Shown: positions 37,214 through 46,793 of the stretch, one piece after another | Position numbering within the stretch: the stretch's first letter is position 1 | Layout: each line of letters starts with the position of its first letter | Assembly (NCBI RefSeq): GCF_016239305.1 | Contig: NZ_JAEHOQ010000002.1 | Location: forward strand, 124,001-188,000 | Origin: Proteus vulgaris | GTDB taxonomy: Bacteria > Pseudomonadota > Gammaproteobacteria > Enterobacterales > Enterobacteriaceae | DNA length: 64,000 nucleotides | Reading direction: 5' to 3' | Program-made: the position numbers and the translations under genes | The notes under the pieces: model-generated | What the model saw: the letters and a program-made list of their open reading frames with translations, nothing else | What the model was told of the DNA's origin: nothing | The model's database searches: none

Positions 37214-37477
37214 ATGAAGAAACTGACACTCCAAGAAATGACAGATGCCCAACAAATGCGAGTAAGAACCCGAATAGCTCAAGAGAAAAAGAAGTTCGGA
37301 CGTGAATTAACTAATGCTGAAATGAACAGAACCAAAGATTCCATTATTACCGAAATCTCCCTCGAAGTTGAAAAAGCCACCAAAAAAGCACAAGCCCTCA
37401 AGAAAAAACAGAAATTAGCCCCTAGTGATGAAACTTATAGTTGGTCAGCCAAAAACCACCGTAGTGGCTATCGTTAA
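37214..37477 (+). CDS. yjbD: DUF3811 family protein YjbD
   Basis: An 87-aa highly charged, mostly helical protein. It matches the E. coli YjbD layout: LTQKEMT-like start, RELTNAEMNRTKDSIITE, a Lys-rich helix (KATKKAQALKKKQKLAPS) and the conserved SWSAKNHRSGYR tail. Function unknown. ATG at 37214 after TAGGGTAAT. Confidence 0.85.
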   Translation: MKKLTLQEMTDAQQMRVRTRIAQEKKKFGRELTNAEMNRTKDSIITEISLEVEKATKKAQALKKKQKLAPSDETYSWSAKNHRSGYR

Positions 37478-37484
37478 TTTTTTG

Positions 37485-37514
37485 CCTTGCTAGTAAGCTC
37501 GATTACTAGCAAGG
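37485..37514. repeat. Perfect 12-bp inverted repeat downstream of yjbD
   Basis: CCTTGCTAGTAA and TTACTAGCAAGG are separated by 6 bases. There is no T-run directly after, so it is either a weak terminator or an mRNA 3'-end stabilising hairpin. Confidence 0.6.
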
Positions 37515-37575
37515 AATTACTTTAAAGATTGTATTTTCAATTAACTACTTTATTTTTTCTGTATCCATATCCAAA

Positions 37576-37610
37576 TAAGAAAAAATAAAACCACTCTTTA
37601 TTGAGTGGCT
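37576..37610 (-). terminator. Terminator of the xylose operon
   Basis: On the minus strand GCCACTC and GAGTGGT form the stem, followed by TTTATTTTTTC. It lies 33 bp after the xylB stop. Confidence 0.8.
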
Positions 37611-37642
37611 TTAGGTATTTCCCTGAAATTGACGCGATATTG

Positions 37643-39097
37643 CTATATTTCCATTGTATTAATTAATGAATATAGCTTTTTAAAAGCATGATATTTTTTT
37701 TCGTATGTTTTATGTTTTTCTAAATTGGGTGTATGACGTTTTTCAAGCTTAGGTTGAGAAAGAATAACTTGTGATGAATGAGCAGGGTTTACTGCTAATT
37801 GTGCAAGTCTTGCTGCACCAAGCGCAGGGCCAACATCACCACCTTGACGATAATCGAGATCTTTTCCTGTAATATCTGCAAGCAGTTGTCGCCAATATTC
37901 ACTTTTGGCACCACCGCCAATTAACGTAATGTTATTGGCTAATTGTCCGGCATTATCAGCAACTTCAATCCCTTGTCGTAATGCAAAACTCACACCTTCA
38001 AGAACAGCTTGGCATAAATCAGCCCGTTGATGTTCATGGGTTAATCCCCAAAATACGCCTTTGGCATTAGGGTTGTTATAAGGTGTTCGTTCACCTGAAA
38101 GATAAGGTAAAAAGAGTAGAGGGCTATCAGCAAAAGTGGCGTGTTCAATTTCTTCAAACATCGCACTCACACTCTCAATTCCTGTCAATTGGCACACCCA
38201 ATCAAGACATGATGCCGCACTTAACATCACTGACATTAAATGCCAAGTATTGGGTAAGGCGTGACAAAAACTATGTACTGCATTATCGCTATTTTGTAGA
38301 AACTGCTCACTTACCACAAAATAAACCCCAGAAGTACCTAAAGAGAGCATTGCTTGACCCGGTTGATAAACCCCAACACCGATTGCTCCCGCTGCATTAT
38401 CACCGCCACCAGCAATAATAGGCACTTGTTTCATATGCCATTTTTTAGCCACATCAGCTAATAGATAACCTGTGATTTGGTCCCCTTCAAACAATGTTGG
38501 CATCTGCCGACGAGCTAATCCTGTTGCACCTAAAAGTTCATCACTCCAGTCACGCTTTTGCATATCCAACCAAAGCGTACCTGCAGCATCTGACATATCA
38601 CTGGCAAAATTACCACTCATCTTCCAGCGCAAAAAATCTTTCGGTAATAAAACATGTGCAATACGTTGAAAAATATCGGGTTCATTTTCAGCAACCCACT
38701 GCAATTTAGGTGCCGTAAATCCTGGCATCACTAAATTACCGGTGATTTTTTTAAACTGGGGAAATTGTGTTTCAAGTGCTTGGCACTGTTTAAAACTACG
38801 CCCGTCGTTCCATAATATGGCAGGGCGTAAAACCATTTGTTGAGCATCAAGTAAAACGGCACCATGCATTTGCCCACTTAGCCCAATTGCCTCTATTTGT
38901 TCCATCGGATAATGATGTCCAAGCTGGAGAATAGCTTCTTCCGTTGCTTGCCACCATTGTAGTGGATCTTGTTCTGACCATTGAGGGTAAGGGCGCGATA
39001 TTGCTAAAGAAACCGAATGGCTGGCGACAACGTCACCTTGTTCATTCATAACAATCGCTTTAACGCTTGATGTGCCTAAATCTAGCCCTAAATACAT
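37643..39097 (-). CDS. xylB: Xylulokinase XylB
   Basis: A 484-aa FGGY-family kinase that phosphorylates D-xylulose with ATP to xylulose 5-phosphate. N-terminal phosphate motif YLGLDLGTSSVKAIVMNEQGDVV, LSGQMHGAVLLD, AILWNDGRS, GGGDNAAGAIGVG, ALSLGTSGV-like MLSLGTSGVYFV, FLPYLSGERTPYNN and the C-terminal FGGY signature region ITLIGGGAKSEYWRQLLADITG. Length equals E. coli XylB (484). It follows xylA after a 72-bp gap that holds a strong hairpin. Confidence 0.96.
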   Translation of the reverse strand: MYLGLDLGTSSVKAIVMNEQGDVVASHSVSLAISRPYPQWSEQDPLQWWQATEEAILQLGHHYPMEQIEAIGLSGQMHGAVLLDAQQMVLRPAILWNDGRSFKQCQALETQFPQFKKITGNLVMPGFTAPKLQWVAENEPDIFQRIAHVLLPKDFLRWKMSGNFASDMSDAAGTLWLDMQKRDWSDELLGATGLARRQMPTLFEGDQITGYLLADVAKKWHMKQVPIIAGGGDNAAGAIGVGVYQPGQAMLSLGTSGVYFVVSEQFLQNSDNAVHSFCHALPNTWHLMSVMLSAASCLDWVCQLTGIESVSAMFEEIEHATFADSPLLFLPYLSGERTPYNNPNAKGVFWGLTHEHQRADLCQAVLEGVSFALRQGIEVADNAGQLANNITLIGGGAKSEYWRQLLADITGKDLDYRQGGDVGPALGAARLAQLAVNPAHSSQVILSQPKLEKRHTPNLEKHKTYEKKYHAFKKLYSLINTMEI

Positions 39098-39130
39098 GAA
39101 ATTACCTCATGATGCTGTCTTTTATCAATA

Positions 39131-39154
39131 AACACAGCGGAAAACCGCTGTGTT
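39131..39154. promoter_or_regulatory. Hairpin between xylA and xylB
   Basis: AACACAGCGG and CCGCTGTGTT form a perfect 10-bp stem with an AAAA loop inside the operon, 15 bp after the xylA stop. No T-run follows in the transcribed direction. It may stabilise the xylA message or reduce readthrough into xylB. Confidence 0.65.
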
Positions 39155-39169
39155 ATTACATATATGCAA

Positions 39170-40486
39170 TTAACCAAAAATATAGCGATTGACTAAGCTT
39201 TCTAGCATTTCCTGACGTCCACTTTGTAACTGTGGCGCTAAGGTATTGCTTTGTGCATATTTTGCCACATCTTCAAGACTTAATTTACCTTGTAGGATAT
39301 TTTGGCCAAATTCAGCACTCCAACCTGAATAGCGCTGTGCCGTGAATTTATCAAGACCACCACCTTGGATCATTCTTGCCGCAATACGTAATGCCATTGC
39401 CATTGTGTCCATTCCTGAAATATGTCCGTAAAATAGATCATATTTATCATTACTTTGGCGACGAACTTTAGCATCAAAGTTTAACCCACCAGTAGTAAAG
39501 CCACCTGATTTAAGAATTTCATACATGACTAGTGCATTTTCTTCTACACTATTTGGGAATTGATCAGTATCCCAACCTAATTGAGGATCACCACGGTTAG
39601 CATCAACAGAGCCTAAAATGCCTAACGCAATCGCAGTAGCAATTTCATGATGGAAGCTATGCCCTGCTAATGTCGCGTGGTTTGCTTCAATGTTTACTTT
39701 CACTTCTTTTTCAAGACCAAACTGTTTTAAGAAGCCATAAACAGTTGCAGTGTCATAATCATATTGATGTTTTGTTGGCTCTTGAGGTTTTGGCTCAATC
39801 AGTAATGTGCCTTGGAAACCAATTTTGTGTTTATGCTCGACCACCATCTGCATGAAGCGACCAATTTGCTCTCTTTCTTGGCGTAAATCGGTATTTAGCA
39901 GGGTTTCATAACCTTCGCGCCCGCCCCATAACACATAGTTTTCGCCACCCAGTGCTTTTGTCGCTTTCATCGCTTCACACACTTGTGTTGCGGCCCATGC
40001 AAAAACATCAGGATCAGGATTCGTTGCTGCGCCCGCACCATAACGAGGATTAGTAAAACAATTTGCTGTTCCCCATAACAGTTTAACGTTAGTTTCTTCT
40101 TGTTTTTTCGCTAATACGTCGGTGATTGCCGCCATGTTAGAAATATATTCATTAATGCTATTACCTTCAGAAATAACATCAACATCATGAAAACAATAGA
40201 AAGGAACATTGAGCTTATGAAAGAACTCAAAGGCTACATCGGCTTTACGCTTAGCTTGTTCTAAAGCTTCACCGGGTGTTTGCCACGGTCTATCAAAAGT
40301 ACCGATACCGAACATATCAGAACCATTCCAACAGAAGTTATGCCAATAACAAGCAGCAAATCTTAGGTGATCTTCCATTCGTTTACCTAAAATAATCTCA
40401 TTAGGATCATAGTAACGAAACGCTAATGGGTTATCACTTGTTGTGCCTTCATATTGAATTTGTTCAATTTTATCAAAGTAAGACAT
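39170..40486 (-). CDS. xylA: Xylose isomerase XylA
   Basis: A 438-aa metal-dependent isomerase converting D-xylose to D-xylulose. Family motifs: [46 protein letters not shown] (catalytic His/Asp), [37 protein letters not shown] (metal Glu), [18 protein letters not shown] and [21 protein letters not shown] chose the ATG at 40486 (AGGA upstream), which matches E. coli (440 aa); a longer reading frame to 40534 would run into nhaC. It lies 10 bp after nhaC. Confidence 0.97.
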   Translation of the reverse strand: MSYFDKIEQIQYEGTTSDNPLAFRYYDPNEIILGKRMEDHLRFAACYWHNFCWNGSDMFGIGTFDRPWQTPGEALEQAKRKADVAFEFFHKLNVPFYCFHDVDVISEGNSINEYISNMAAITDVLAKKQEETNVKLLWGTANCFTNPRYGAGAATNPDPDVFAWAATQVCEAMKATKALGGENYVLWGGREGYETLLNTDLRQEREQIGRFMQMVVEHKHKIGFQGTLLIEPKPQEPTKHQYDYDTATVYGFLKQFGLEKEVKVNIEANHATLAGHSFHHEIATAIALGILGSVDANRGDPQLGWDTDQFPNSVEENALVMYEILKSGGFTTGGLNFDAKVRRQSNDKYDLFYGHISGMDTMAMALRIAARMIQGGGLDKFTAQRYSGWSAEFGQNILQGKLSLEDVAKYAQSNTLAPQLQSGRQEMLESLVNRYIFG

Positions 40487-40496
40487 GGAACCGTCC

Positions 40497-41972
40497 TTAT
40501 TTAGTATCAAGTTGTAATTCTGAATGTGATCCAAGCTCAGCAGTCATTTCTTCCTGCTCTTCTGGTGTTAATTTGGCAATGCCAAAGCCCGTAAAACCCC
40601 ACAGCATGGCGAAAAATATGCCACTCCAGCACAATACAGCCCAAGGTAAGTAACTTAAGGTTGCAACACCTAACGTACCCGCCATATAAGCACCTGCGGC
40701 AGTCCACGGTAAAATAGGTTCAAAGATAGTGGCGGAGTCTTCTACAGTACGCGCCAGATTTTTAGGATGTAAGCCTCGTTCAATATAGGCACCACGTAAC
40801 ATTTCGATAGGAATAAGGATTGAGATTTGTCCATTACAGGTCACACCAATCATGGTGAGTCCACAAGCAATGGTGGCTAAGATCATTGAACCTGTTGAGT
40901 GCACCATTTTTAATAATGCGTGGACAATCACTTCTAATGCGCCACTTAATGATAAAGTACCAGCAAAAGAGAGGGCGCAGAAACAGATAAGCAGTGTACT
41001 CATCATGGAGTTCATGCCACCGCGATTTAGTAAATTACCTAATAATTCAGGAACTTCTTTACCTTGGATCATCGAGACATTAAAGCCATCAACTGCACTT
41101 TTTACGATGTCATGTAAACCAAAACCTTGAATAAGATAAGCGTTAAGCATTGCAATTGCGGCAGAAGCTAACATCACTGGGATAGTAGGTTTTTTCGTGA
41201 CTGAACCATATAAAATCACTAATACTGGAATAAGAAGAATAAGATTGAAGTTATAAACATTCTCAAGACCATTTGTAATTAATGTCACTTTTTCTGGCAC
41301 GCCTTGACCCGCTAAATCGCCATTCATGCCATAAACAGTCATCACAATCGCCGTTAAAATCAGCGAAGGCAGAGTAGTATAAAGTAAGTGCCAAATATGT
41401 TGATATAGGTCGATCCTCGCTGCCATTGCGGCAAGGTTAGTATCACCTGATAATGGTGAAAGCTTGTCACCAAAATAAGCCCCTGCAACCACCGCACCTG
41501 CTGTTGCTGCAAGGTTTGCCTCCATACCCACTGCAACGCCCATAAAAGCGACACCAATGGTTCCCGCAGAGCCCCATGACGTTCCCGTACATACGGACAC
41601 CAATGACGTGACCAATAATGCTGTAACATATAGCATTTCTGGGCTGATCATTTTCAAGCCGTAATAGATCATCAATGGAATAGTGCCACCAATCATCCAT
41701 GTACCTATTAACAAGCCCACACTAATTAAAATCAACAATGCTGGCATGGTTTTAGCTATCTTTTGCGAAATAGCTGTTAAGATCTCGTCATAGCGATATC
41801 CCAACCGTTTTACTAACAGTGCAGCCACAACGGTCGAAAGCACCATTAAAGGTTCTGGTGGTAAATCAAAAGCGGCGTAGCCTCCTCCTAATAACACCAC
41901 CATAGTGAGAATAGGAAAGAGTGATTCAAGAAGCGTAGGCGTTCTCGGGCTGTTTATCGTTTGCGTTTTCAT
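40497..41972 (-). CDS. nhaC: NhaC-family Na+/H+ antiporter-like transporter
   Basis: A 491-aa inner-membrane protein with about eleven to twelve helices. NhaC features: [24 protein letters not shown], the core [42 protein letters not shown] and [16 protein letters not shown]. Members exchange Na+ for H+, or organic solutes such as malate/lactate in some cases. Its place between a C-S lyase gene (6 bp) and xylA (10 bp) implies expression with xylose genes. A sodium/pH role during sugar fermentation or a substrate-exchange role are both possible. Confidence 0.88.
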   Translation of the reverse strand: MKTQTINSPRTPTLLESLFPILTMVVLLGGGYAAFDLPPEPLMVLSTVVAALLVKRLGYRYDEILTAISQKIAKTMPALLILISVGLLIGTWMIGGTIPLMIYYGLKMISPEMLYVTALLVTSLVSVCTGTSWGSAGTIGVAFMGVAVGMEANLAATAGAVVAGAYFGDKLSPLSGDTNLAAMAARIDLYQHIWHLLYTTLPSLILTAIVMTVYGMNGDLAGQGVPEKVTLITNGLENVYNFNLILLIPVLVILYGSVTKKPTIPVMLASAAIAMLNAYLIQGFGLHDIVKSAVDGFNVSMIQGKEVPELLGNLLNRGGMNSMMSTLLICFCALSFAGTLSLSGALEVIVHALLKMVHSTGSMILATIACGLTMIGVTCNGQISILIPIEMLRGAYIERGLHPKNLARTVEDSATIFEPILPWTAAGAYMAGTLGVATLSYLPWAVLCWSGIFFAMLWGFTGFGIAKLTPEEQEEMTAELGSHSELQLDTK

Positions 41973-41978
41973 TGTAAT

Positions 41979-43148
41979 TTATTCCAAACTGGCGTGAGGT
42001 AAGGTACGAATAAGCCGAGTGAAAACGGTTTCTAATATTGAACGAGGTGTCGCGATATTAATGCGGAAAAAACCATCCCCAACCGCACCAAAACCGCGCC
42101 CCCAACTCATTTCCACTTCGGCTAATGAAACAAACCAATGTTTTAATTGTTCTTCGGTTAACTGCATTTTTTGGTAATTAATCCATAGCATGTAGGTGCC
42201 ATGACTTTGTGTGATAACCCAATCGGGAAAGTAACGTTCACATTGTTCTTTTACCCAACGTCGGTTATCAGCAAGATACGTTTTTAATTCACCAAGCCAT
42301 TGTTGGCCTTGTAAGGTATAGGCTTGTAAAAAAGCGGGAACAGAAAAATACCCTGGATTATGAATACCCGCGGCAATCAAGCACTGTTTAAATTTTTCAC
42401 GATATTCAGGGTTAGCAATCACAATATTCGCTATCTCTAGCCCTGCTAAATTGAAGGTTTTAGCTGGTGACGTACAAATAAAAGAGTGCTGTTCTACATA
42501 GGTGTTTAAGGATGAAATAGGGTGATAGATAGCATTATCAAAGACAAAATCTGCGTGCACATCATCAGAAATAATAAAAACGTGATATTTTTGTGCAAGC
42601 TTCGCTATTTTTATTAAATCAGCTTGTTGCCATACCGTACCTGTCGGATTGTGTGGTGAAAGCAACATAAAACAGACAGATTGTTTAAACTTATTTTCTA
42701 GATCGTCAAAATCAATTTCATAGTAGCCGTCACGATAAATTAACGGACTTTCTAATAACTCACGGTTATTTACACAAACAGCATTACTAATAGGGTGATA
42801 AGCCGGAGACAGTGTTGTAACTTTATCGCCTATTTGTGTGAAATTCTGGATATAAAGTGAAACGGCTTGTATAACACGAGGACAAAATACAATCGTCTCA
42901 GGGGCAACAGCCCATTGATATTGGCTTTTAAACCAATTAGTAGCAACGTTATTCCAATCATGGCTAAGATCGGTATAACCATAAATTCCCTTGTGATTAA
43001 ATTCAGCAAGTTTGTTTGTAATGAAATCAGGCGCAGCAATTTCCATATCTGCAACAGATAATGGAATAACATTGGCGTTACTATTACACCATTTTGCGCT
43101 ATAGGTATTTTGCCTAGAAATTAATTTATTAAAGTTATTCTGATACAT
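41979..43148 (-). CDS. PatB/MalY-type cystathionine beta-lyase
   Basis: A 389-aa PLP enzyme of the class I/II aminotransferase MalY/PatB group, which splits C-S bonds of cystathionine or cysteine conjugates. Seen: WCNSNANVIPLSVADMEIAAPDFI, GIYGYTD, LLSPHNPTGTVW, FIISDDVHADFVF, ICTSPAKTFNLAGLEIANIVI (PLP lysine) and GAVGDGFFRINIATPRSILE. The ATG at 43148 follows GAGGAG. First gene of the xyl operon, directly behind the xylR-controlled intergenic region. A MalY-like regulatory side role is conceivable. Confidence 0.88.
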   Translation of the reverse strand: MYQNNFNKLISRQNTYSAKWCNSNANVIPLSVADMEIAAPDFITNKLAEFNHKGIYGYTDLSHDWNNVATNWFKSQYQWAVAPETIVFCPRVIQAVSLYIQNFTQIGDKVTTLSPAYHPISNAVCVNNRELLESPLIYRDGYYEIDFDDLENKFKQSVCFMLLSPHNPTGTVWQQADLIKIAKLAQKYHVFIISDDVHADFVFDNAIYHPISSLNTYVEQHSFICTSPAKTFNLAGLEIANIVIANPEYREKFKQCLIAAGIHNPGYFSVPAFLQAYTLQGQQWLGELKTYLADNRRWVKEQCERYFPDWVITQSHGTYMLWINYQKMQLTEEQLKHWFVSLAEVEMSWGRGFGAVGDGFFRINIATPRSILETVFTRLIRTLPHASLE

Positions 43149-43244
43149 GAAAAATCTCCTCGGCAATCGTGTTTAAAAACAAAATACTCGTTGTTCTTAA
43201 CATTGGTTATTCCTATTTTTTACTTTGCTATTACGAAATTTGGC

Positions 43245-43266
43245 TTGTGTGATAGTAATCACATAG
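43245..43266. promoter_or_regulatory. CRP-cAMP binding site
   Basis: TGTGA-TAGTAA-TCACA (43248-43263) is a perfect match to the CRP half-sites with the right 6-bp spacing. It lies in the 188-bp divergent region between the xylose operon and xylR, so catabolite control of both is likely. Confidence 0.85.
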
Positions 43267-43336
43267 CGATGAAAGCAAGTTCTTACAAATCTAAAGCTAT
43301 GGTTTAATGCCAACCTTGGGGAATAGGTAAACGAAA

Positions 43337-44503
43337 ATGAAAAAAGATACATACTTTCGTATTGTGCTGTTATTCAATGCTAATAAAGTGTATGACCGCC
43401 AAGTAGTTGAGGGGGTTGGAGAATATCTTCAGGCATCACAGTGCCATTGGGATGTCTTTATTGAAGAAGATTTCCGTACTCGACTGGATAATATTAATCA
43501 CTGGGTTTGTGACGGCATTATTGCAGATTTTGACGATCCCATTATTGCTAAGCATTTAAGCCAATCATCGTTAGCAGTTATTGGTGTAGGTGGCTCTTAT
43601 CATCAAGAAGAAAATTATCCTCCTGTACCTTATATCGCCACTGATAATTATGAATTAGTTCAACAAGCCTTTTTGCATTTAAAACAGAAAGGACTTAAGC
43701 ATTTTGCTTTTTATGGTTTGCCCGCGAAAGATCACCCCCACTGGTCTAATGAACGAGAGCACGCCTTTCGCCAATTAGTTACCAGTGAAAAATATCCAGG
43801 TATTGTTTATAACGGTATGGATATTACACAAGAAAATTGGCAACACGCGCAAAATCGTTTATCTGATTGGATACAAACTTTACCGCCACAAACAGGGATT
43901 ATTGCTGTCACCGATGCAAGAGCGCGTCATTTATTACAAGTTTGCGACAATTTAAATATTAATGTGCCTGAAGAAATAAGCATTATCGGAATTGATGATG
44001 AGGATATGACGCGCTATTTATCTCGTATTGCATTATCTTCTGTTGTGCAAGGTTCACGACAAATGGGATATTTAGCGGCAAAGTTATTACATCAAACGCT
44101 GGAAGGATACGTAATAGATAAACAGCAAAGAATATTAGTTCCTCCTGTTAAAATCGTTGAACGGCGCTCAACTGATTTTCACTCATTTAACGATCCCACT
44201 GTTGTACAAGCTATGCATTATATTTATTACAATGCCTGTAAAGGCATAAAAACAGAACAAGTCTTAGATGCTGTTAATATGTCGCGTTCTAATTTAGAAC
44301 AACGGTTTAAAAAGGAAATTGGCAAGACAATTCATACTGTTATTTATGAAGAGAAACTCAAACGAGCTCAAAATTTATTAGCCACAACAACGCTTGCAAT
44401 CCAAGAAATTTCCGTGATGTGTGGCTATCCGTCATTGCAATACTTTTACTCTATCTTTAAAAAAGAATTTGGTATGACGCCGAAAGAGTTTAGGGATGAG
44501 TGA
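43337..44503 (+). CDS. xylR: Xylose operon activator XylR
   Basis: A 388-aa regulator with a LacI/periplasmic-binding-like sugar sensor domain (residues 8-270: YFRIVLLFNANKVYDRQVVEGVGEYLQ, FAFYGLPAKDHPHWSNEREHAF, GIIAVTDARARHLLQVCDNLNINVPEEISIIGIDDEDM) and a C-terminal AraC-type double HTH (ILDAVNMSRSNLEQRFKKEIGKTIH, EISVMCGYPSLQYFYSIFKKEFGMTPKEFRDE). This is the E. coli XylR layout. It activates the divergent operon with D-xylose. ATG at 43337. Confidence 0.95.
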   Translation: MKKDTYFRIVLLFNANKVYDRQVVEGVGEYLQASQCHWDVFIEEDFRTRLDNINHWVCDGIIADFDDPIIAKHLSQSSLAVIGVGGSYHQEENYPPVPYIATDNYELVQQAFLHLKQKGLKHFAFYGLPAKDHPHWSNEREHAFRQLVTSEKYPGIVYNGMDITQENWQHAQNRLSDWIQTLPPQTGIIAVTDARARHLLQVCDNLNINVPEEISIIGIDDEDMTRYLSRIALSSVVQGSRQMGYLAAKLLHQTLEGYVIDKQQRILVPPVKIVERRSTDFHSFNDPTVVQAMHYIYYNACKGIKTEQVLDAVNMSRSNLEQRFKKEIGKTIHTVIYEEKLKRAQNLLATTTLAIQEISVMCGYPSLQYFYSIFKKEFGMTPKEFRDE

Positions 44504-44543
44504 TAATAATGTTCTCGGTATTATTTTATCGATTTATTGCATT

Positions 44544-44834
44544 TTACTTTCGACGGCTATTCGCCCAAGGATCACAATCAGGATGGTCGACAACTTCAAT
44601 CACGTCATCAATATCAACTTCAAGAAGATCCAGATAGAGCGCTTCTACTTCAGCGCGAGCCCAAGGGGTTCTACGCAAGAATTTCAAACTTGATTTCACA
44701 CTAGGATCACTTCTAAAGCAGTTAATTTTGATAAGTTGGCCTAATTTAGCCCAACCATATTTAGCCACCAACGCATTTACCTGCATTTCAAGAGTGACGC
44801 CATGTAGCGGATCTTTAGAATTATGTCCTGTCAT
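44544..44834 (-). CDS. VF530 family DNA-binding protein
   Basis: A 96-aa protein of the VF530 (DUF2132) family. The pattern is [64 protein letters not shown], the whole compact helical fold. A structure-based DNA-binding role has been suggested for the family; the biological role is unknown. It converges on xylR. Confidence 0.88.
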   Translation of the reverse strand: MTGHNSKDPLHGVTLEMQVNALVAKYGWAKLGQLIKINCFRSDPSVKSSLKFLRRTPWARAEVEALYLDLLEVDIDDVIEVVDHPDCDPWANSRRK

Positions 44835-44863
44835 GATTTTCTCAAATACGTATTATTAATTTC

Positions 44864-45070
44864 AAGGTAAGAAGCGGAGCAGAGTACAAGAAAGCCGAGG
44901 GAGTATCAATAAAATGGATAGAATTAAATGAACGTAATACCGTGATTAATCCTATAAAAAATGAGGATAAAGTGACTGTTAATTTTAGAGATTATTACAA
45001 AAAAATGGCAAAAGACGTTTTTCCGGGTACAGCAAATGTCACATTAGATCTTAAAATTGTTTATCAATAA
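44864..45070 (+). pseudogene. C-terminal remnant of a pilin-like gene
   Basis: An open frame ends at TAA 45068-45070 and reads about 69 residues without a usable start codon: ...SGAEYKKAEGVSIKWIELNE..., ...VTVNFRDYYKKMAKDVFPG..., ending TANVTLDLKIVYQ. Composition and the ANVTLxL...YQ ending resemble the C-terminal strand of chaperone-usher pilins or related fimbrial proteins. The frame opens within the upstream region of the divergent VF530 gene, so the 5' part is missing. The fimbrial identity is a guess. Confidence 0.5.
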
Positions 45071-45085
45071 AACATTTATTAAGCC

Positions 45086-45121
45086 AAGCCATTAAGCTAA
45101 TCCAATAAGTTTTAATGGCTT
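45086..45121. terminator. Hairpin between the remnant and the MFS gene
   Basis: AAGCCATTAA and TTAATGGCTT form a 10-bp stem with a 16-base loop just past both 3' ends. T-runs are weak. Confidence 0.5.
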
Positions 45122-45131
45122 AGTTAATTAA

Positions 45132-46730
45132 TTACTTCTTACGCGAAAAAGCAGAAAAAGAGTGTATCACTTTTTTAGTGCTAATTATTCTATCTAATTG
45201 TTGTTGTAACTGTTTATCATCCATTGTCGCGCGATCATGTTGACGAAGATGCTCGGCCCACGAAGATACCATAAAGGTTTCCATATAAGTTTGAATATTA
45301 TTTTCCGTAATGGCGTCAGATGAAATAAAAAGTCCCCATGAATAACCGCCATCTCTTAAACGAATTGTTTTTAATTGTTCCATCAAACTAAGAAATTGCT
45401 CATGGTGAATAGTTTCAATTTGATAATTTACAGTAATTAGCACAGGGCCTTTATCCGTTGTGATCTCAATAAGTCCATCATCAAGAATAAAGTGTTCTGA
45501 ATGCTGTAAGTTGATGTTGTCATGTTCTAATTTGACACGTAAAACACATAACCAAACTAAAATAATCCCAATCGTTGCACACAGCAAAGCTATCGTCACT
45601 GAAGTATGTGAAGCGATTTGCCCCCACACAAGAGATCCTAATGCCATAGAGCCAGAAAACACAGTTAAATAGAGCGCAAGGCCTCTAGCTCGCACCCAAT
45701 TAGGCAATGCCGTTTGTGCTGAAACCATTAATGTGGAAAGGGTGATTATCCAGCTAAATCCAGCGAGCATACTGGCAAAAATAGCTAAATATTTTGAAGT
45801 CGCGCTAGCAAAAATAAATAACACCAATGCAGTACCTATGGTGCCAACGGCGATCAGCGTACTGGTACTCAATTTTTCACGCAATGTTGATAAGCTAAAT
45901 GCACCAACCACTGCGCCAATACCAATGCTAGTCGTTAATAAACCGTATAATGTCGCATCACCGTGTAGTGAGACTCGTGCGACTAGTGGTAACATTGCCC
46001 AATACGCACTCGCAAAAATAAAAAAGCTGGCTGCTCTTATAATCGTTTTTATCAACGCAGGGCTATAACGTGCATAGCGTAAACCGGAGATCATCGCAGC
46101 CACAACAGATTCAGCAGGTAGTTTTTCCTCTTCTTTTTTTTCACCTTCCCACCACCATACAGCAAGAATAATGGCGATAAAGCTCAAGGCATTAAGTAAA
46201 AATGGTAAATAAAGACCGACTTGAGAAATCAAAATACCCGCAAGAGCGGGGCCTATAGCACGGCTGATATTAATTCCCATGCTGTTTAATGCAATACCCG
46301 ATTTTAATTCATGAGGCTCGACAATACTTGGCACAATTGCTTGCCATGCAGGGCCTAAAAACGCGGCGCCAGAGCCTAAAACAAAGGTAATTAATAATAA
46401 CCAACCAATACTGATAACATCGAAATAAACCAAAGTAGCTAATAATGTGGCAGCAAAGAGCATTAAAATGTTGACAAAAATAAGCAGTTTTCGTTTATCA
46501 AAAATATCAGCAATTGCTCCTGCTGGAAGTGCCAATAAGAAAACAGGTAATGTCGTCATGGCTTGAATAGCTGCAATCATAGCGGGGTCAGGACTTAGGT
46601 TTGTCATCAACCAACCGGCGCCCACATCATTCATCCAAGTACCAATATTAGAAAATAGCGTAGCCATCCATAATACGAAAAAAATACGATTACGTAAGGG
46701 CGACCACGCAGAGGCATGTTGCGTTGCCAT
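45132..46730 (-). CDS. MFS transporter (MFS_3 type) with C-terminal soluble domain
   Basis: A 532-aa transporter of the MFS_3 ('transmembrane secretion effector') family, related to enterobactin exporter EntS. Twelve helices cover about residues 10-405 (RIFFVLWMATLFSNIGTWMNDVGAGWLMTNL, PAGAIADIFDKRKLLI, FLGPAWQAIVPSIVEPHELKSGIALNSMGINISRAIGPALAGIL). A cytoplasmic C-terminal domain of about 115 aa follows, starting near LIEITTDKGPVLITVNYQI and resembling the ABM-like dimeric domain found in full-length members. Substrate unknown. It is 63 bp downstream of the amidohydrolase gene, possibly co-transcribed. Confidence 0.85.
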   Translation of the reverse strand: MATQHASAWSPLRNRIFFVLWMATLFSNIGTWMNDVGAGWLMTNLSPDPAMIAAIQAMTTLPVFLLALPAGAIADIFDKRKLLIFVNILMLFAATLLATLVYFDVISIGWLLLITFVLGSGAAFLGPAWQAIVPSIVEPHELKSGIALNSMGINISRAIGPALAGILISQVGLYLPFLLNALSFIAIILAVWWWEGEKKEEEKLPAESVVAAMISGLRYARYSPALIKTIIRAASFFIFASAYWAMLPLVARVSLHGDATLYGLLTTSIGIGAVVGAFSLSTLREKLSTSTLIAVGTIGTALVLFIFASATSKYLAIFASMLAGFSWIITLSTLMVSAQTALPNWVRARGLALYLTVFSGSMALGSLVWGQIASHTSVTIALLCATIGIILVWLCVLRVKLEHDNINLQHSEHFILDDGLIEITTDKGPVLITVNYQIETIHHEQFLSLMEQLKTIRLRDGGYSWGLFISSDAITENNIQTYMETFMVSSWAEHLRQHDRATMDDKQLQQQLDRIISTKKVIHSFSAFSRKK

Positions 46731-46752
46731 AGTCTTATCTCTCTTTGTTTGA

Positions 46753-46780
46753 GATGGCCAGTAAATAATTATCGGCCATC
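46753..46780. repeat. Inverted repeat between the amidohydrolase and MFS genes
   Basis: GATGGCC and GGCCATC are separated by 14 bases. There is no T-run on the minus strand, where AAAGAGAG (the MFS ribosome site) follows; likely an intercistronic hairpin or an operator rather than a terminator. Confidence 0.45.
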
Positions 46781-46793
46781 GTTATCATAAAAA

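Noticed and set aside
37485-37514. Rho-independent terminator of yjbD
   Set aside because: Strong stem but followed by AATTAC rather than a T-run; listed only as an inverted repeat.
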